From: Nonomuraea sp. PA05
GTDB taxonomy: Bacteria > Actinomycetota > Actinomycetes > Streptosporangiales > Streptosporangiaceae
Assembly (NCBI RefSeq): GCF_008086045.1
Contig: NZ_VSEY01000030.1
Span: 104,792-168,791 of the forward strand
Length of the DNA stretch: 64,000 nucleotides
Direction: 5' to 3'
Shown: one piece after another, positions 41,424 through 49,244 of the stretch
Layout: every line of letters begins with the position of its first letter
How positions within the stretch are numbered: the first letter of the stretch is position 1
Made by a program: the position numbers and the translations under genes
Notes under the pieces: generated by a model
Told to the model about the DNA's origin: nothing
The model's input: only the letters and a program-made list of their open reading frames with translations
The model's database searches: none

Positions 41424-42305
41424 GTGACCGCTGTCTTAGAGGCACAAGGACTCGGCAAGAGGTACGGCAAGCGCTGGGCGCTGCGCGACTGCACCATCGA
41501 CATCCCAGGAGGCCACGTCGTCGGCCTCGTCGGCCCCAACGGGGCGGGCAAGACGACGCTGCTCAAGCTGGCCACCGGCCTGTTGGAGCCCACCACCGGC
41601 GGCATCGGCGTGCTGGGCGGCCGTCCGGCGGCAGGCCCCGCACAACTGGCCAGGGTCGGCTTCGTCGCCCAGGACACCCCCGTCTACGCGGCGCTGACCG
41701 TCGCCGACCACCTGCGGCTGGGCGCCAGCCTCAACCCCGCCTGGGACGCCGCGCTGGCTAAGGACCGGATCGGGCGGCTCGGCCTTGACCCCGCGCACCG
41801 CGCGGGCAAGCTGTCCGGCGGCCAGCGCGCCCAGCTCGCCCTCACCCTCGGCCTGGCCAAGCGGCCCGAGCTGCTGATCCTCGACGAGCCGGTCGCCTCG
41901 CTCGACCCGCTGGCCCGCCGCGAGTTCCTGCAGAACCTGATGGAGGCCACCGCCGAGCACCGGCTCAGCGTGGTGCTGTCCTCCCACCTGGTCTCCGACC
42001 TGGAGCGGACCTGCGACTACCTGATCGTGCTCGTCGACTCGCGCGTCCAGGTAGCGGGACGGACGGAGGACCTGCTGGCCGGCCACCACCGGCTCACGGG
42101 CCCGCGCGACCACGCCCTGCCCGACGGCCCGCGCGTCGTCTCCGCCCGGCACACCGACCGGCAGAGCACCTTCGTCGTGTACGGCGACGCCCCGATCAGC
42201 GACCCCGCCTGGACGGCCGGCCGCCTCAACATGGAGGACCTCGTCCTGGCCTACATGGACAACGCCACCGCCGAACGGCGCACCGCCCTGGAGGCCACAC
42301 GATGA
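41424..42305 (+). CDS. ABC transporter ATP-binding protein
   Basis: 293-aa ATPase. Walker A GPNGAGKTT at about 38-46, signature LSGGQRAQLAL near 132, Walker B LLILDEPVASLD near 152, and the H-loop SSHLVSD. The C-terminal 70 residues after the ABC core are typical of ABC-2 exporters. Starts with GTG 41424 behind GGAGGT. First gene of a four-gene set; its stop overlaps the permease start (ATGA). Cargo unknown; export rather than uptake because there is no separate binding protein of ABC type. Confidence 0.94.
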   Translation: MTAVLEAQGLGKRYGKRWALRDCTIDIPGGHVVGLVGPNGAGKTTLLKLATGLLEPTTGGIGVLGGRPAAGPAQLARVGFVAQDTPVYAALTVADHLRLGASLNPAWDAALAKDRIGRLGLDPAHRAGKLSGGQRAQLALTLGLAKRPELLILDEPVASLDPLARREFLQNLMEATAEHRLSVVLSSHLVSDLERTCDYLIVLVDSRVQVAGRTEDLLAGHHRLTGPRDHALPDGPRVVSARHTDRQSTFVVYGDAPISDPAWTAGRLNMEDLVLAYMDNATAERRTALEATR

Positions 42306-43351
42306 TCTGGCTGACCTGGCGGCAGTTCCGCGGCGCCGCCACCCTGATGGCGGCCCTGATCGTGCTGCTCGCCGCCATCCTGCTGCTGACCGGCCCGCAG
42401 CTCGCCGCCGACTACGCGGGCGGCGTCGGCTCCTGCGTCAGGGGCGAGGAGTGCGAGCTGTTCTACGACCGGTTCTTCCAGGACTACCAGATCCCGTTCC
42501 TGGCCGGCACCCTCGTCGTGCTGATCCTGCCCGGCCTGGTCGGGCTCTTCTGGGGCGCCCCGCTGATCACCCGCGAGCTGGAGGCGGGCACGCACCTGCT
42601 GGTGTGGAACCAGAGCATCACCAGGACCAGGTGGCTGGCGATCAAGCTCGGGTTCACCGGCCTGGTCGCCACGGCCGCCGCCGGGCTCAGCGGCCTGGCG
42701 GTGACCTGGTGGTCGGGGCCGCTGGACCAGTCCGCGCCCGAGGGCTTCGCGCTCATGGACCCGCTGGTGTTCAGCGCGCGGGGGATCGCCCCGCTGGGGT
42801 ACGCGGCCTTCGCCTTCGCCCTCGGCGTGACCGTGGGCATGTTCGTCCGCCGCACCCTGGCCGCCATGGCGTTCACCCTGGCCGTCTTCGCCGCCGTCCA
42901 GATCGCCGTGCCGCTCCTGGTCAGGCCCTACCTGATCCCTCCCGTCACGGCCACCTTCGAGCTCGGCAGGCAGAACATCGACGGCCTGCACATGAGCCGC
43001 GACGGCGACTTCGCCCTGGGGATCGAGTCGGTCATCCCCGGTCACACAGGCTCCTGGGTCCTGTCCAGCGAGCTTCTCGACCCGTCGGGACGCGTGATCG
43101 GCACCAGCGGTGAGCCGGTGCCCATCCCGGTCTCCACCACGTCAGGGCCCTGCTCCCAGTCAGGAGCGGGGCCACAGGGCGGGGAGGGGTGCATGGTCGA
43201 GGTCAACCGGCTCGGCTACCGGCAGCAGGCGACCTACCAGCCGCTGGAGCGGTTCTGGCCCCTGCAGTGGATCGAGACCGGGCTGTACGCCCTGCTCACC
43301 CTCGGCCTGACCTGGCTGTCCTTCTGGTGGATCAGAAGGCGGCTGTCATGA
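42302..43351 (+). CDS. ABC-2-type permease
   Basis: 349 aa with about six membrane helices: roughly 15-33, 67-88, 113-134, 156-178, 184-203 and 323-342. A long external loop lies between helices 5 and 6 and contains two nearby Cys (GPCSQSGAG, EGCMVEV). It opens MIWLTWRQFRGAA, common in actinobacterial ABC-2 permeases. It is coupled on both sides by ATGA overlaps, so ATPase, permease and S41 peptidase are made together. Confidence 0.88.
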   Translation: MIWLTWRQFRGAATLMAALIVLLAAILLLTGPQLAADYAGGVGSCVRGEECELFYDRFFQDYQIPFLAGTLVVLILPGLVGLFWGAPLITRELEAGTHLLVWNQSITRTRWLAIKLGFTGLVATAAAGLSGLAVTWWSGPLDQSAPEGFALMDPLVFSARGIAPLGYAAFAFALGVTVGMFVRRTLAAMAFTLAVFAAVQIAVPLLVRPYLIPPVTATFELGRQNIDGLHMSRDGDFALGIESVIPGHTGSWVLSSELLDPSGRVIGTSGEPVPIPVSTTSGPCSQSGAGPQGGEGCMVEVNRLGYRQQATYQPLERFWPLQWIETGLYALLTLGLTWLSFWWIRRRLS

Positions 43352-44766
43352 GGCTCAGGACGGTGACGGCCGGGCTCGCCCTCCTCCTGGCAGCGGCCTG
43401 CACCGCTCCCACGCCGCCGCGCAGCCAGGCCGGCGCCGCCACCGGCGCGGTCTGCGCCCGCCCCCAGGGCGCCGTCGGAGCGGAGACGGCCACCACGATC
43501 GACGTCGTCGAACAGGCCTACTTCTGCGTCCTGGCCCACTACTACGGCGCCGCCACGCTCGACGCCCGCACGCTGCTGACCGCCGGGTTCGTCGCCCTGA
43601 CGCAGGAGCTCAACCGCAACGGGCGCGACGTGGCCGACGCCACCATGCCGGCGCTGACCGGCGACAGAAAGGCCGACTGGGCCGCCTTCGAGACCGTCTA
43701 CCGGAGGACCACCGAGCAGGTTCCCGAGAAGCTGCGCGACGAGCTGGCCGTCGCCACCCTCGAAGCGTTGGTGGCCGCCCTCGGCGACAACCACGCCCGC
43801 TGGTCGCACGACGCCGCGCGGCATCCCGACTACTACGACGGCGACGGTTACGGCCTGGGCCTGACGGCGAACGTCAACGGCCCCCAGGTGGACGGCAACC
43901 CCGGCGCCGCCCTGCCGCCGCTGTTCGTCACCGCGGTGGAGGGCGGCGCGGCGCGGGCCGCCGGCGTGCGGCCTGGCGACGTGATCGAGTCGATCAACGG
44001 CTCGGCGCCCTTCATCGACGGCACGCCCACCCCCGCGATCGCCGCCCTCTACCCGCGCTACCCGGAAGCGCGCCCCGTCCGGCTGCGGCTGCTGCGGGAG
44101 AGCACCGGCCGCCGCTGGAGCGTCACCCTCCAGCCCGGCCTCTACCAGCGCGAGCTCACCGGCCTCCAGGTGGTGCGGTCGAAGCTGCTGGACGGCGGCG
44201 TCGCCTACGTCCGGCTGTCCGGCTTCGCCCCCGACTCGGCCAAGCGGGCCCTCGCCGCGATCGCCAGGCTACGCGCCGGCAGGACGCTCACCGGCGTCGT
44301 GCTGGACCTGCGCGGCAACGGCGGCGGCAGCCCCGACGAGGCGGTGCGGCTGGTGAGCGGGTTCGTCCACGGCAAGGTCACCGGCTACCGGTGCGCCGCC
44401 GACGGCGTCTGCGAGGCCTTCCGCACCGACGACACCGTCGAGCTGGTCGGGCTGCCGCTGGCCGTGCTGATCGACCGGAGCTGCGCCTCGGCGTGCGAGC
44501 ACGTCAGCTCCGCCGTCAAGGACCTGCGGATCGGGCGGCTGGTCGGCACGAGGACGGCCGGCGTCATCTCCGGGCCGGCGGAGCCGTACCTGCTCGCCGA
44601 CAACACCGTGCTGAGCTTCCCCGCCAAGCACCACCTCGGCCCGAACCGCGAGGTGGTCGACACGATCGGCGTCGCGCCCGACCACCATGTGCCGCCGACC
44701 CCGCGCGACGCCGCGGCCGGGCGCGACGCCGCCCTGGCCCAGGCCCTGACCCTGCTGCGCAAGTGA
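43348..44766 (+). CDS. S41-family peptidase, lipoprotein
   Basis: 472 aa, exported. The signal peptide ends in the lipobox LLAAAC with Cys18. A PDZ-like region lies at about 185-270 (GVRPGDVIESINGSAPF), followed by the TSPc/tail-specific protease domain, with GVVLDLRGNGGGSPDEAVRL, the Ser nucleophile in DRSCASACE and a RLVGTRTAG stretch where the catalytic Lys is usually found; here the residue is Arg, so activity is uncertain. Translationally coupled to the permease, which is uncommon and suggests it processes something handled by the ABC exporter. Confidence 0.85.
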   Translation: MRLRTVTAGLALLLAAACTAPTPPRSQAGAATGAVCARPQGAVGAETATTIDVVEQAYFCVLAHYYGAATLDARTLLTAGFVALTQELNRNGRDVADATMPALTGDRKADWAAFETVYRRTTEQVPEKLRDELAVATLEALVAALGDNHARWSHDAARHPDYYDGDGYGLGLTANVNGPQVDGNPGAALPPLFVTAVEGGAARAAGVRPGDVIESINGSAPFIDGTPTPAIAALYPRYPEARPVRLRLLRESTGRRWSVTLQPGLYQRELTGLQVVRSKLLDGGVAYVRLSGFAPDSAKRALAAIARLRAGRTLTGVVLDLRGNGGGSPDEAVRLVSGFVHGKVTGYRCAADGVCEAFRTDDTVELVGLPLAVLIDRSCASACEHVSSAVKDLRIGRLVGTRTAGVISGPAEPYLLADNTVLSFPAKHHLGPNREVVDTIGVAPDHHVPPTPRDAAAGRDAALAQALTLLRK

Positions 44767-44783
44767 AGAGAACGGATCGCCAC

Positions 44784-45932
44784 ATGAGACCGATCGCGCT
44801 GGCGCTCGCCGGGCTGAGCGTCCTGGCGGCATCCGCCTGCACCGCGCCCGCCGCGCCCCGGCCCGCCGCCGTGTCACCCCCGCCGTCCGGCCCCGCCACG
44901 CTGCCCGCCCCCACCGGCGGCCAGGCGGTCGGCACGACCGTCCTGCACCTGATGGACACCTCCAGGCCCGACCCATGGAACCTGGACGCCGACGCCAGGC
45001 AGCTCAAGGTCACCCTCTGGTACCCGACCGAGCAGCGGGACGGGCCGCGGGCGCCGTACATGTCGCCGAAGGAGTCGGAGCTCATGGTGAAGAGGCTCAG
45101 GAGCGCGGCGGTGCCGGACGACACGCTCAGCAAGACGGGGACGAACGCCGTCACGGACGCCGAACCTGCCGGGCGCGGGCTGCCCCTGGTCGTGCTCTCG
45201 CCCGGTTTCACCAAGCCGGTGAGCACGCTCACGTCGCTGGCCGAGGACCTGGCCAGCCGAGGGTACGTCGTGGCGGGCGTGGATCACCCCTACGAGAGCT
45301 ACGCCACCACCCTGGCCGACGGCACGGTCGCGGAGTGCCTGGCCTGCGACAGCGACGCGGACCCCGGCTTCGGCCCGGGCGTCGTCGGCGGCCGGGCGGC
45401 GGACGTGTCGTTCGTGCTCGACCGGTTGCCGGCGAAGTGGGACGGCGCCGGGGTGCTCGACCGCACCAAGATCGCCATGGTCGGCCAGTCGATCGGCGGG
45501 GCGAGCAGCGTCGCGTCCATGGTGGCGGACCCGCGGATCCGCGCGGGCATCGACATGGACGGCACCACCTACGCCCGGATCCCGAAGAGCGGGTTCTCCC
45601 GGCCGTTCATGTTCCTGGGCACGCCGCAGCACGTGCCCGGCGGCCGGGACCTGTCCTGGGAGCGCGACTGGAAGCTGCTGACCGGGTGGAAGCGGTGGAT
45701 CGTGCTGACGGGCGCGGAGCATCAGTCCTTCACCGACGGCCCGCTGCTGCAGGGCGCGCTCGGCGTCACGCCCGCCAGCGGAACGCTGTCCGCCGGGCGT
45801 GCCGCCGAGCTCACCCGCACGTACGTGGCGGCCTTCCTCGACCTGCACATGAAGGGGCGGCGGCAGCCGATCCTGGACGAGCCGTCGCCGCGCCACCCGG
45901 AGGCCAGGCTCTGCCCGTCGGCGTGCACCTAG
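44784..45932 (+). CDS. Alpha/beta-hydrolase lipoprotein
   Basis: 382 aa, exported. Lipobox LAASAC, Cys19. The hydrolase core has LPLVVLSPGF (oxyanion strand), ASRGYVVAGVDHPY, the nucleophile elbow GQSIGG with Ser236, and the final His in GAEHQSF. This wording is of the platelet-activating factor acetylhydrolase/chlorophyllase-like group of esterases. It is 17 bases after the S41 gene and thus the last gene of the ABC operon. Its TAG stop overlaps, via CTAG, the stop of the convergent coiled-coil gene. Substrate unknown. Confidence 0.87.
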   Translation: MRPIALALAGLSVLAASACTAPAAPRPAAVSPPPSGPATLPAPTGGQAVGTTVLHLMDTSRPDPWNLDADARQLKVTLWYPTEQRDGPRAPYMSPKESELMVKRLRSAAVPDDTLSKTGTNAVTDAEPAGRGLPLVVLSPGFTKPVSTLTSLAEDLASRGYVVAGVDHPYESYATTLADGTVAECLACDSDADPGFGPGVVGGRAADVSFVLDRLPAKWDGAGVLDRTKIAMVGQSIGGASSVASMVADPRIRAGIDMDGTTYARIPKSGFSRPFMFLGTPQHVPGGRDLSWERDWKLLTGWKRWIVLTGAEHQSFTDGPLLQGALGVTPASGTLSAGRAAELTRTYVAAFLDLHMKGRRQPILDEPSPRHPEARLCPSACT

Positions 45933-46885
45933 TTCATCGAGATGTGCACGTGGTCGAAGTGGTTCTCGGTGACGCTGCCCCGGTCGGACATCGCGCGCCA
46001 GCCGGAGCCCTGGTTGATGCGCTGCTTCCAGATCACGTACTTGACGCCCAGCTTGTCCTTGTTCTGGATCGCCCAGGCCGCGATGCGGTCGCCCAGCGCG
46101 TTGTTCGCGGCCGAGGGCATCGAGCCGCCCGTGCTCATCATGAAGTCGCAGGCCCGGCCCAGCGGGTGCTCGCCGCTGGAGCCCGAGCGGAAGCAGCCGA
46201 CCGTGAACGGCAGCGAGAAGTTCTTCTCCACCTGCGCCTTCATCAGCCGGGTGCGGGCGGTGATGTTGTCGGAGCCGGTGGGCAGCTCGGGCGCCCAGGT
46301 GCCGTTGGAGTTGCGGCCCGTCGCGACAGGGACGAGATCCTGGAGCTTGTCCTTGATGTCGTCGATGACGTCCTCGGCCTCGTCGCGCTGCTCCTCCACC
46401 TCGGCCGCGTCCGCCTTGATCTTGGTGGCCAGCGCGGCGGCCTCCTCGCTGGCCTTCTTCTTGTCGTCGCGGGCCTTGGCCACGGTCGCGACGAGCGCCT
46501 GCTGCTCGGCGGTGAGCTGTTCGAGCAGCGCCGCGGTGCCGGCGTCCGTGGGGAGCATGAAGCCCGGCAGCGCGGAGGGGTCGCCGTTCTGGTAGCGCAG
46601 GCGGGCGATGTCGGCCACCCGCTGCTCGGCGGCGGCCAGCGTCTGCTCCGCGGTGGCCGCCTTCGCCGCGGCGGCCTTGGCGGCGTCCTGCGCCTTGGCC
46701 AGCTCGACGCGCTTGAGGTTGTACTGCTCGATGAGCTTGTCGACCTTGCTGTTGAGCTGCTTGAGCTGGGCGCGGAGCTCGGCCTCCGAGGGCTTGGGCG
46801 CCGCTGCGGCCGGGGCTGCCGAAAGGGCGACGGCGGTGGCGGTGATGAGGCCGATGGCCAGGATCGCGGGGGACGAAGCCGCCAC
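45929..46885 (-). CDS. Exported coiled-coil protein with ARB_07466-like C-terminal domain
   Basis: 318 aa. A signal peptide (1-29, ending AAPAAAAPK) is followed by two coiled-coil blocks (about 33-95 and 118-185, heptad wording such as ELRAQLKQLNSKVDKLIEQ), then a globular domain (205-318) with GEHPLGRACDFMMS, WRAMSDRGSVTENHFDHVHI: the His/Asp positions of the D-Ala-D-Ala carboxypeptidase/peptidase M15-like fold. The architecture matches RipA/NlpC-type cell-wall enzymes in layout and a c-di-AMP riboswitch precedes it, as for other wall hydrolases. GTG 46885 with AGGGAGAGGAA upstream. Enzyme activity is inferred. Confidence 0.85.
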   Translation of the reverse strand: MAASSPAILAIGLITATAVALSAAPAAAAPKPSEAELRAQLKQLNSKVDKLIEQYNLKRVELAKAQDAAKAAAAKAATAEQTLAAAEQRVADIARLRYQNGDPSALPGFMLPTDAGTAALLEQLTAEQQALVATVAKARDDKKKASEEAAALATKIKADAAEVEEQRDEAEDVIDDIKDKLQDLVPVATGRNSNGTWAPELPTGSDNITARTRLMKAQVEKNFSLPFTVGCFRSGSSGEHPLGRACDFMMSTGGSMPSAANNALGDRIAAWAIQNKDKLGVKYVIWKQRINQGSGWRAMSDRGSVTENHFDHVHISMN

Positions 46886-46903
46886 GTAGATGTTCCTCTC
46901 CCT

Positions 46904-47045
46904 CTGCCGGCCGGGTTAGCTGACGGGTTCGGGCATGGGAGTGCGCTTCCCTACCGCCGTAGCGGATTCACCCCAGGTGCGGTTTGGGTCCCCGGCTCCC
47001 GGGCGAGGCGCCCGGGATTAGGCCTGCTACCTGCCGTTACGGCCG
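46904..47045 (-). ncRNA. Cyclic di-AMP (ydaO/yuaA) riboswitch
   Basis: On the minus strand the leader of the coiled-coil gene carries the conserved pieces of the ydaO-yuaA class in order: GGGGACCCAAACC, GGGGTGAATCC, GGTAGGGAAG, and CCCGAACCCGTCAGCTAACC near the 3' end, flanked by GC stems. The class binds c-di-AMP and usually lowers expression of wall-remodelling and osmolyte genes when the ligand is high. The aptamer ends about 20 bases before the coding start, close to the ribosome site, so control could be translational or through a short terminator. Confidence 0.92.
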
Positions 47046-47103
47046 GTGCATATGGGGATATTAGTGGTAGATCACGAGTCATGCGACCTTAACTAGAAAT
47101 CTA

Positions 47104-48180
47104 TTAGTGATCAATCTGTGATCGAATCAGGCGGGCCGCCTCCTCCGGCAGCACGTCGTTCACGAACGCGCCCATCGCCGACTCCGAGCCCGCCAGGAAC
47201 TTGAGCTTGTTCGCCGCCCGCCTGATGCTGAACAGCTCCATGTGCAGGTAGCCCAGCTCCCTGCCCTGCCGCACCGGCGCCTGGTGCCAGGCCGCGATGT
47301 ACGGCATCACCAGGTCGAACAGCCCGTCGAACGCGCGCAGCACCGAGGTGTACAGCGGCGCGAACGCCGCCCGCTCCTCCTCGGTCAGCGCCGCCAGGTC
47401 GGGCACCTGCCGGTGCGGGTAGAGGTGCACCTCGAACGGCCAGCGCGCGGCGGCCGGCACGAACGCCGTCCACAGCTCGTTGCTCGCCACCACCCGCGTC
47501 CCCGCCTCCCGCTCGGCGGCCAGCACGTCGGCGAACAGGTTGCCCCCGGTGTGGCGGCCGGCGGCGGCGAGCTGCAGCTTGGTCCTGGGGGTGACGTAGG
47601 GGTAGGCGTAGATCTGGCCGTGCGGGTGGGCCAGCGTGATGCCGATCTCCTCGCCCCGGTTCTCGAAGCAGAACACCTGCTCCACGCCGTCGATCTGGGA
47701 CAGCTCCGCCGTCCTGTCGGCCCACGCCTCCATGACCAGCTCCACCTGCGAGTCGGACAGCTTGGAGAAGGAGGAGTCGTGATCGGAGGTGAAGCACACC
47801 ACCTCGCACCTGCCCACGCCGGGACGGACCTCGCTCAGGCCGCCCGGCTCCCCGTAGGCCCCGAAGTTCGTGGAGAAGGACGGGAACCGGTTCTCGAACA
47901 CCACCACGTCGTAGTCGTAGGCCGGGATCTCCGTCGAGCGGGTGTCGGACGACGGGCACAGCGGGCACTCGGCCGTGCCGCCGGTCGGCAGGAACGTGCG
48001 CGTCTGGCGGTGCCCGGCGATCGCGACCCACTCCTCCGTCAGCGGGTCGTACCGCAGCTCGGAGGCCACCGGCCGGGGGCCGAGCGTCCGCCGGTCGATC
48101 GCGCTCCTGTCGGCGTCGTCACGCCGGTCGAAGTAGATCAGCTCCCGGCCGTCGGCCAGATGGGTGATGGTGCGCTTCAA
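47104..48180 (-). CDS. galT: Galactose-1-phosphate uridylyltransferase
   Basis: Leloir-pathway enzyme exchanging UMP between UDP-glucose and galactose-1-phosphate. 358 aa. The active-site HPHGQ motif is present (GITLAHPHGQIYAYP); zinc-ligand Cys pair CPLC is near the N-terminus, and ENRFPSFSTNF and FEVHLYPHRQ are family motifs. It starts with TTG at 48180, overlapping the TGA of the DeoR gene (TTGA), so it is coupled to its likely regulator. galK and galE are not adjacent; galT here ends the operon. Confidence 0.95.
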   Translation of the reverse strand: MKRTITHLADGRELIYFDRRDDADRSAIDRRTLGPRPVASELRYDPLTEEWVAIAGHRQTRTFLPTGGTAECPLCPSSDTRSTEIPAYDYDVVVFENRFPSFSTNFGAYGEPGGLSEVRPGVGRCEVVCFTSDHDSSFSKLSDSQVELVMEAWADRTAELSQIDGVEQVFCFENRGEEIGITLAHPHGQIYAYPYVTPRTKLQLAAAGRHTGGNLFADVLAAEREAGTRVVASNELWTAFVPAAARWPFEVHLYPHRQVPDLAALTEEERAAFAPLYTSVLRAFDGLFDLVMPYIAAWHQAPVRQGRELGYLHMELFSIRRAANKLKFLAGSESAMGAFVNDVLPEEAARLIRSQIDH

Positions 48181-48956
48181 GGGGTGCCCTCCGCGATGAT
48201 CAGTTCTCCGGCCCGTTCGGCCAGCTCGGTGCGTGCGTCCTCCGGCAGCCCCGCGTCGCTGATGACCACGTCGGCCTCGCTCAGCTCGGCGATGGTGCTG
48301 ATGCCGACCGTGTTCCACTTCGTGTGGTCGGCCGGGACGACCAGCCGGGTCGCGGCCGTCACCAGCTCCCTGTCGGTCTCGGACTCCAGCAGGTTGGGAG
48401 TGGTGAAGCCGGCGCGCACGCTCATCCCGTGCACGCCCAGGAACAGCGTGTCCACGTGCAGGCGGCGGATCGCGGCCACGGCGACGGGGCCCACCAGCGC
48501 GTCGGACGGCGTGCGCACGCCGCCCGTCAGCACCACCGTGCGGTCGGCGCGCGGATTGCGGTGGAAGACGTCGGCGACCGGGATCGAGTTCGTGATCACG
48601 GTCAGCTCGGGCACGCCGATCAGGTGGCGGGCCAGCGCCCACGTGGTGGTGCCCGCCGACAGCGCCACGGCCGTGCCGGGACGGACGAGCGTGGCGGCGT
48701 GCCGCGCGATCGCCTCTTTCTCCTGCTGCTGGCGGGCGGACTTGGCGGTGAAGCCCGGCTCCTCGGTGGAGCCCGGGCCGAGCGCGGTCGCGCCTCCGTG
48801 CACCTTCTCCAGCAGCCCGCGTTCGGCCAGGACCTCAAGGTCGCGGCGGATGGTCATGTCGGAGACGCCGAGCTCGCGGACGAGGTCGGCCACCCGGACG
48901 CCACCGTTGCTGCGCACGCGTTCGAGAATCGCCTGCTGACGCTGCTGTGCGAGCAC
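48177..48956 (-). CDS. DeoR-family transcriptional regulator
   Basis: 259 aa. N-terminal DeoR winged helix (AQQRQQAILERVRSNGGVRV then LVRELGVSDMTIRRDLEVL, residues 3-45) and a C-terminal sugar-phosphate sensor domain with DeoRC wording (LSAGTTTWALARHL; FLGVHGMSVRAGFTTPNLLE; VVPADHTKW). GTG 48956 has GGAAGGAG about 6 bases upstream; the frame reaching 49076 lacks that. It is coupled to galT and probably represses the operon until galactose-1-phosphate or a related ligand binds. Confidence 0.93.
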   Translation of the reverse strand: MLAQQRQQAILERVRSNGGVRVADLVRELGVSDMTIRRDLEVLAERGLLEKVHGGATALGPGSTEEPGFTAKSARQQQEKEAIARHAATLVRPGTAVALSAGTTTWALARHLIGVPELTVITNSIPVADVFHRNPRADRTVVLTGGVRTPSDALVGPVAVAAIRRLHVDTLFLGVHGMSVRAGFTTPNLLESETDRELVTAATRLVVPADHTKWNTVGISTIAELSEADVVISDAGLPEDARTELAERAGELIIAEGTP

Positions 48957-49124
48957 GCCCGCTCCTTCCAACAGATTCCACCAAATTATGACACGGAATT
49001 GTTGGGGAATGTTAGTTAGCGCGGGAACGCTTGCGCTGGTCAGCGCGACGGGGGACGGTGAGGGCTCACCGATCACCGGAGACTCAGCAGAGACTCACCG
49101 GAGACCTCGACCGGAGGCGAGCTT

Positions 49125-49202
49125 ATGGCCAGGCGGGCACGCAAGGGCAGGGCACGCAAGAAGAAGAAGGCGAACCACGGCAAGCGCCCCACGGCACGAT
49201 GA
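49125..49202 (+). CDS. Ribosomal protein bL37-like, 25 aa
   Basis: 25 residues, more than half Arg or Lys, opening MARRARKGRARKKKK and closing ANHGKRPTAR. The ending matches, as I recall, mycobacterial bL37 (a 24-residue large-subunit protein with ANHGKRPN at its end). GGAGG lies 9 bases before the ATG and a strong hairpin follows within 5 bases. Too short for most annotation pipelines. It would bind 23S rRNA. Assignment rests on recalled similarity rather than a search. Confidence 0.8.
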   Translation: MARRARKGRARKKKKANHGKRPTAR

Positions 49203-49206
49203 ACAC

Positions 49207-49240
49207 GACAGGTGGCCGCCCCCTGCGGCGGCCACCTGTC
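49207..49240. terminator. Terminator hairpin after bL37
   Basis: GACAGGTGGCCGCC pairs with GGCGGCCACCTGTC over CCCTGC, a 14-bp perfect stem. It starts 5 bases after the bL37 stop and ends 4 bases before the stop side of the convergent TrpB2 gene, so it can serve both. Confidence 0.85.
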
Positions 49241-49244
49241 GTAC

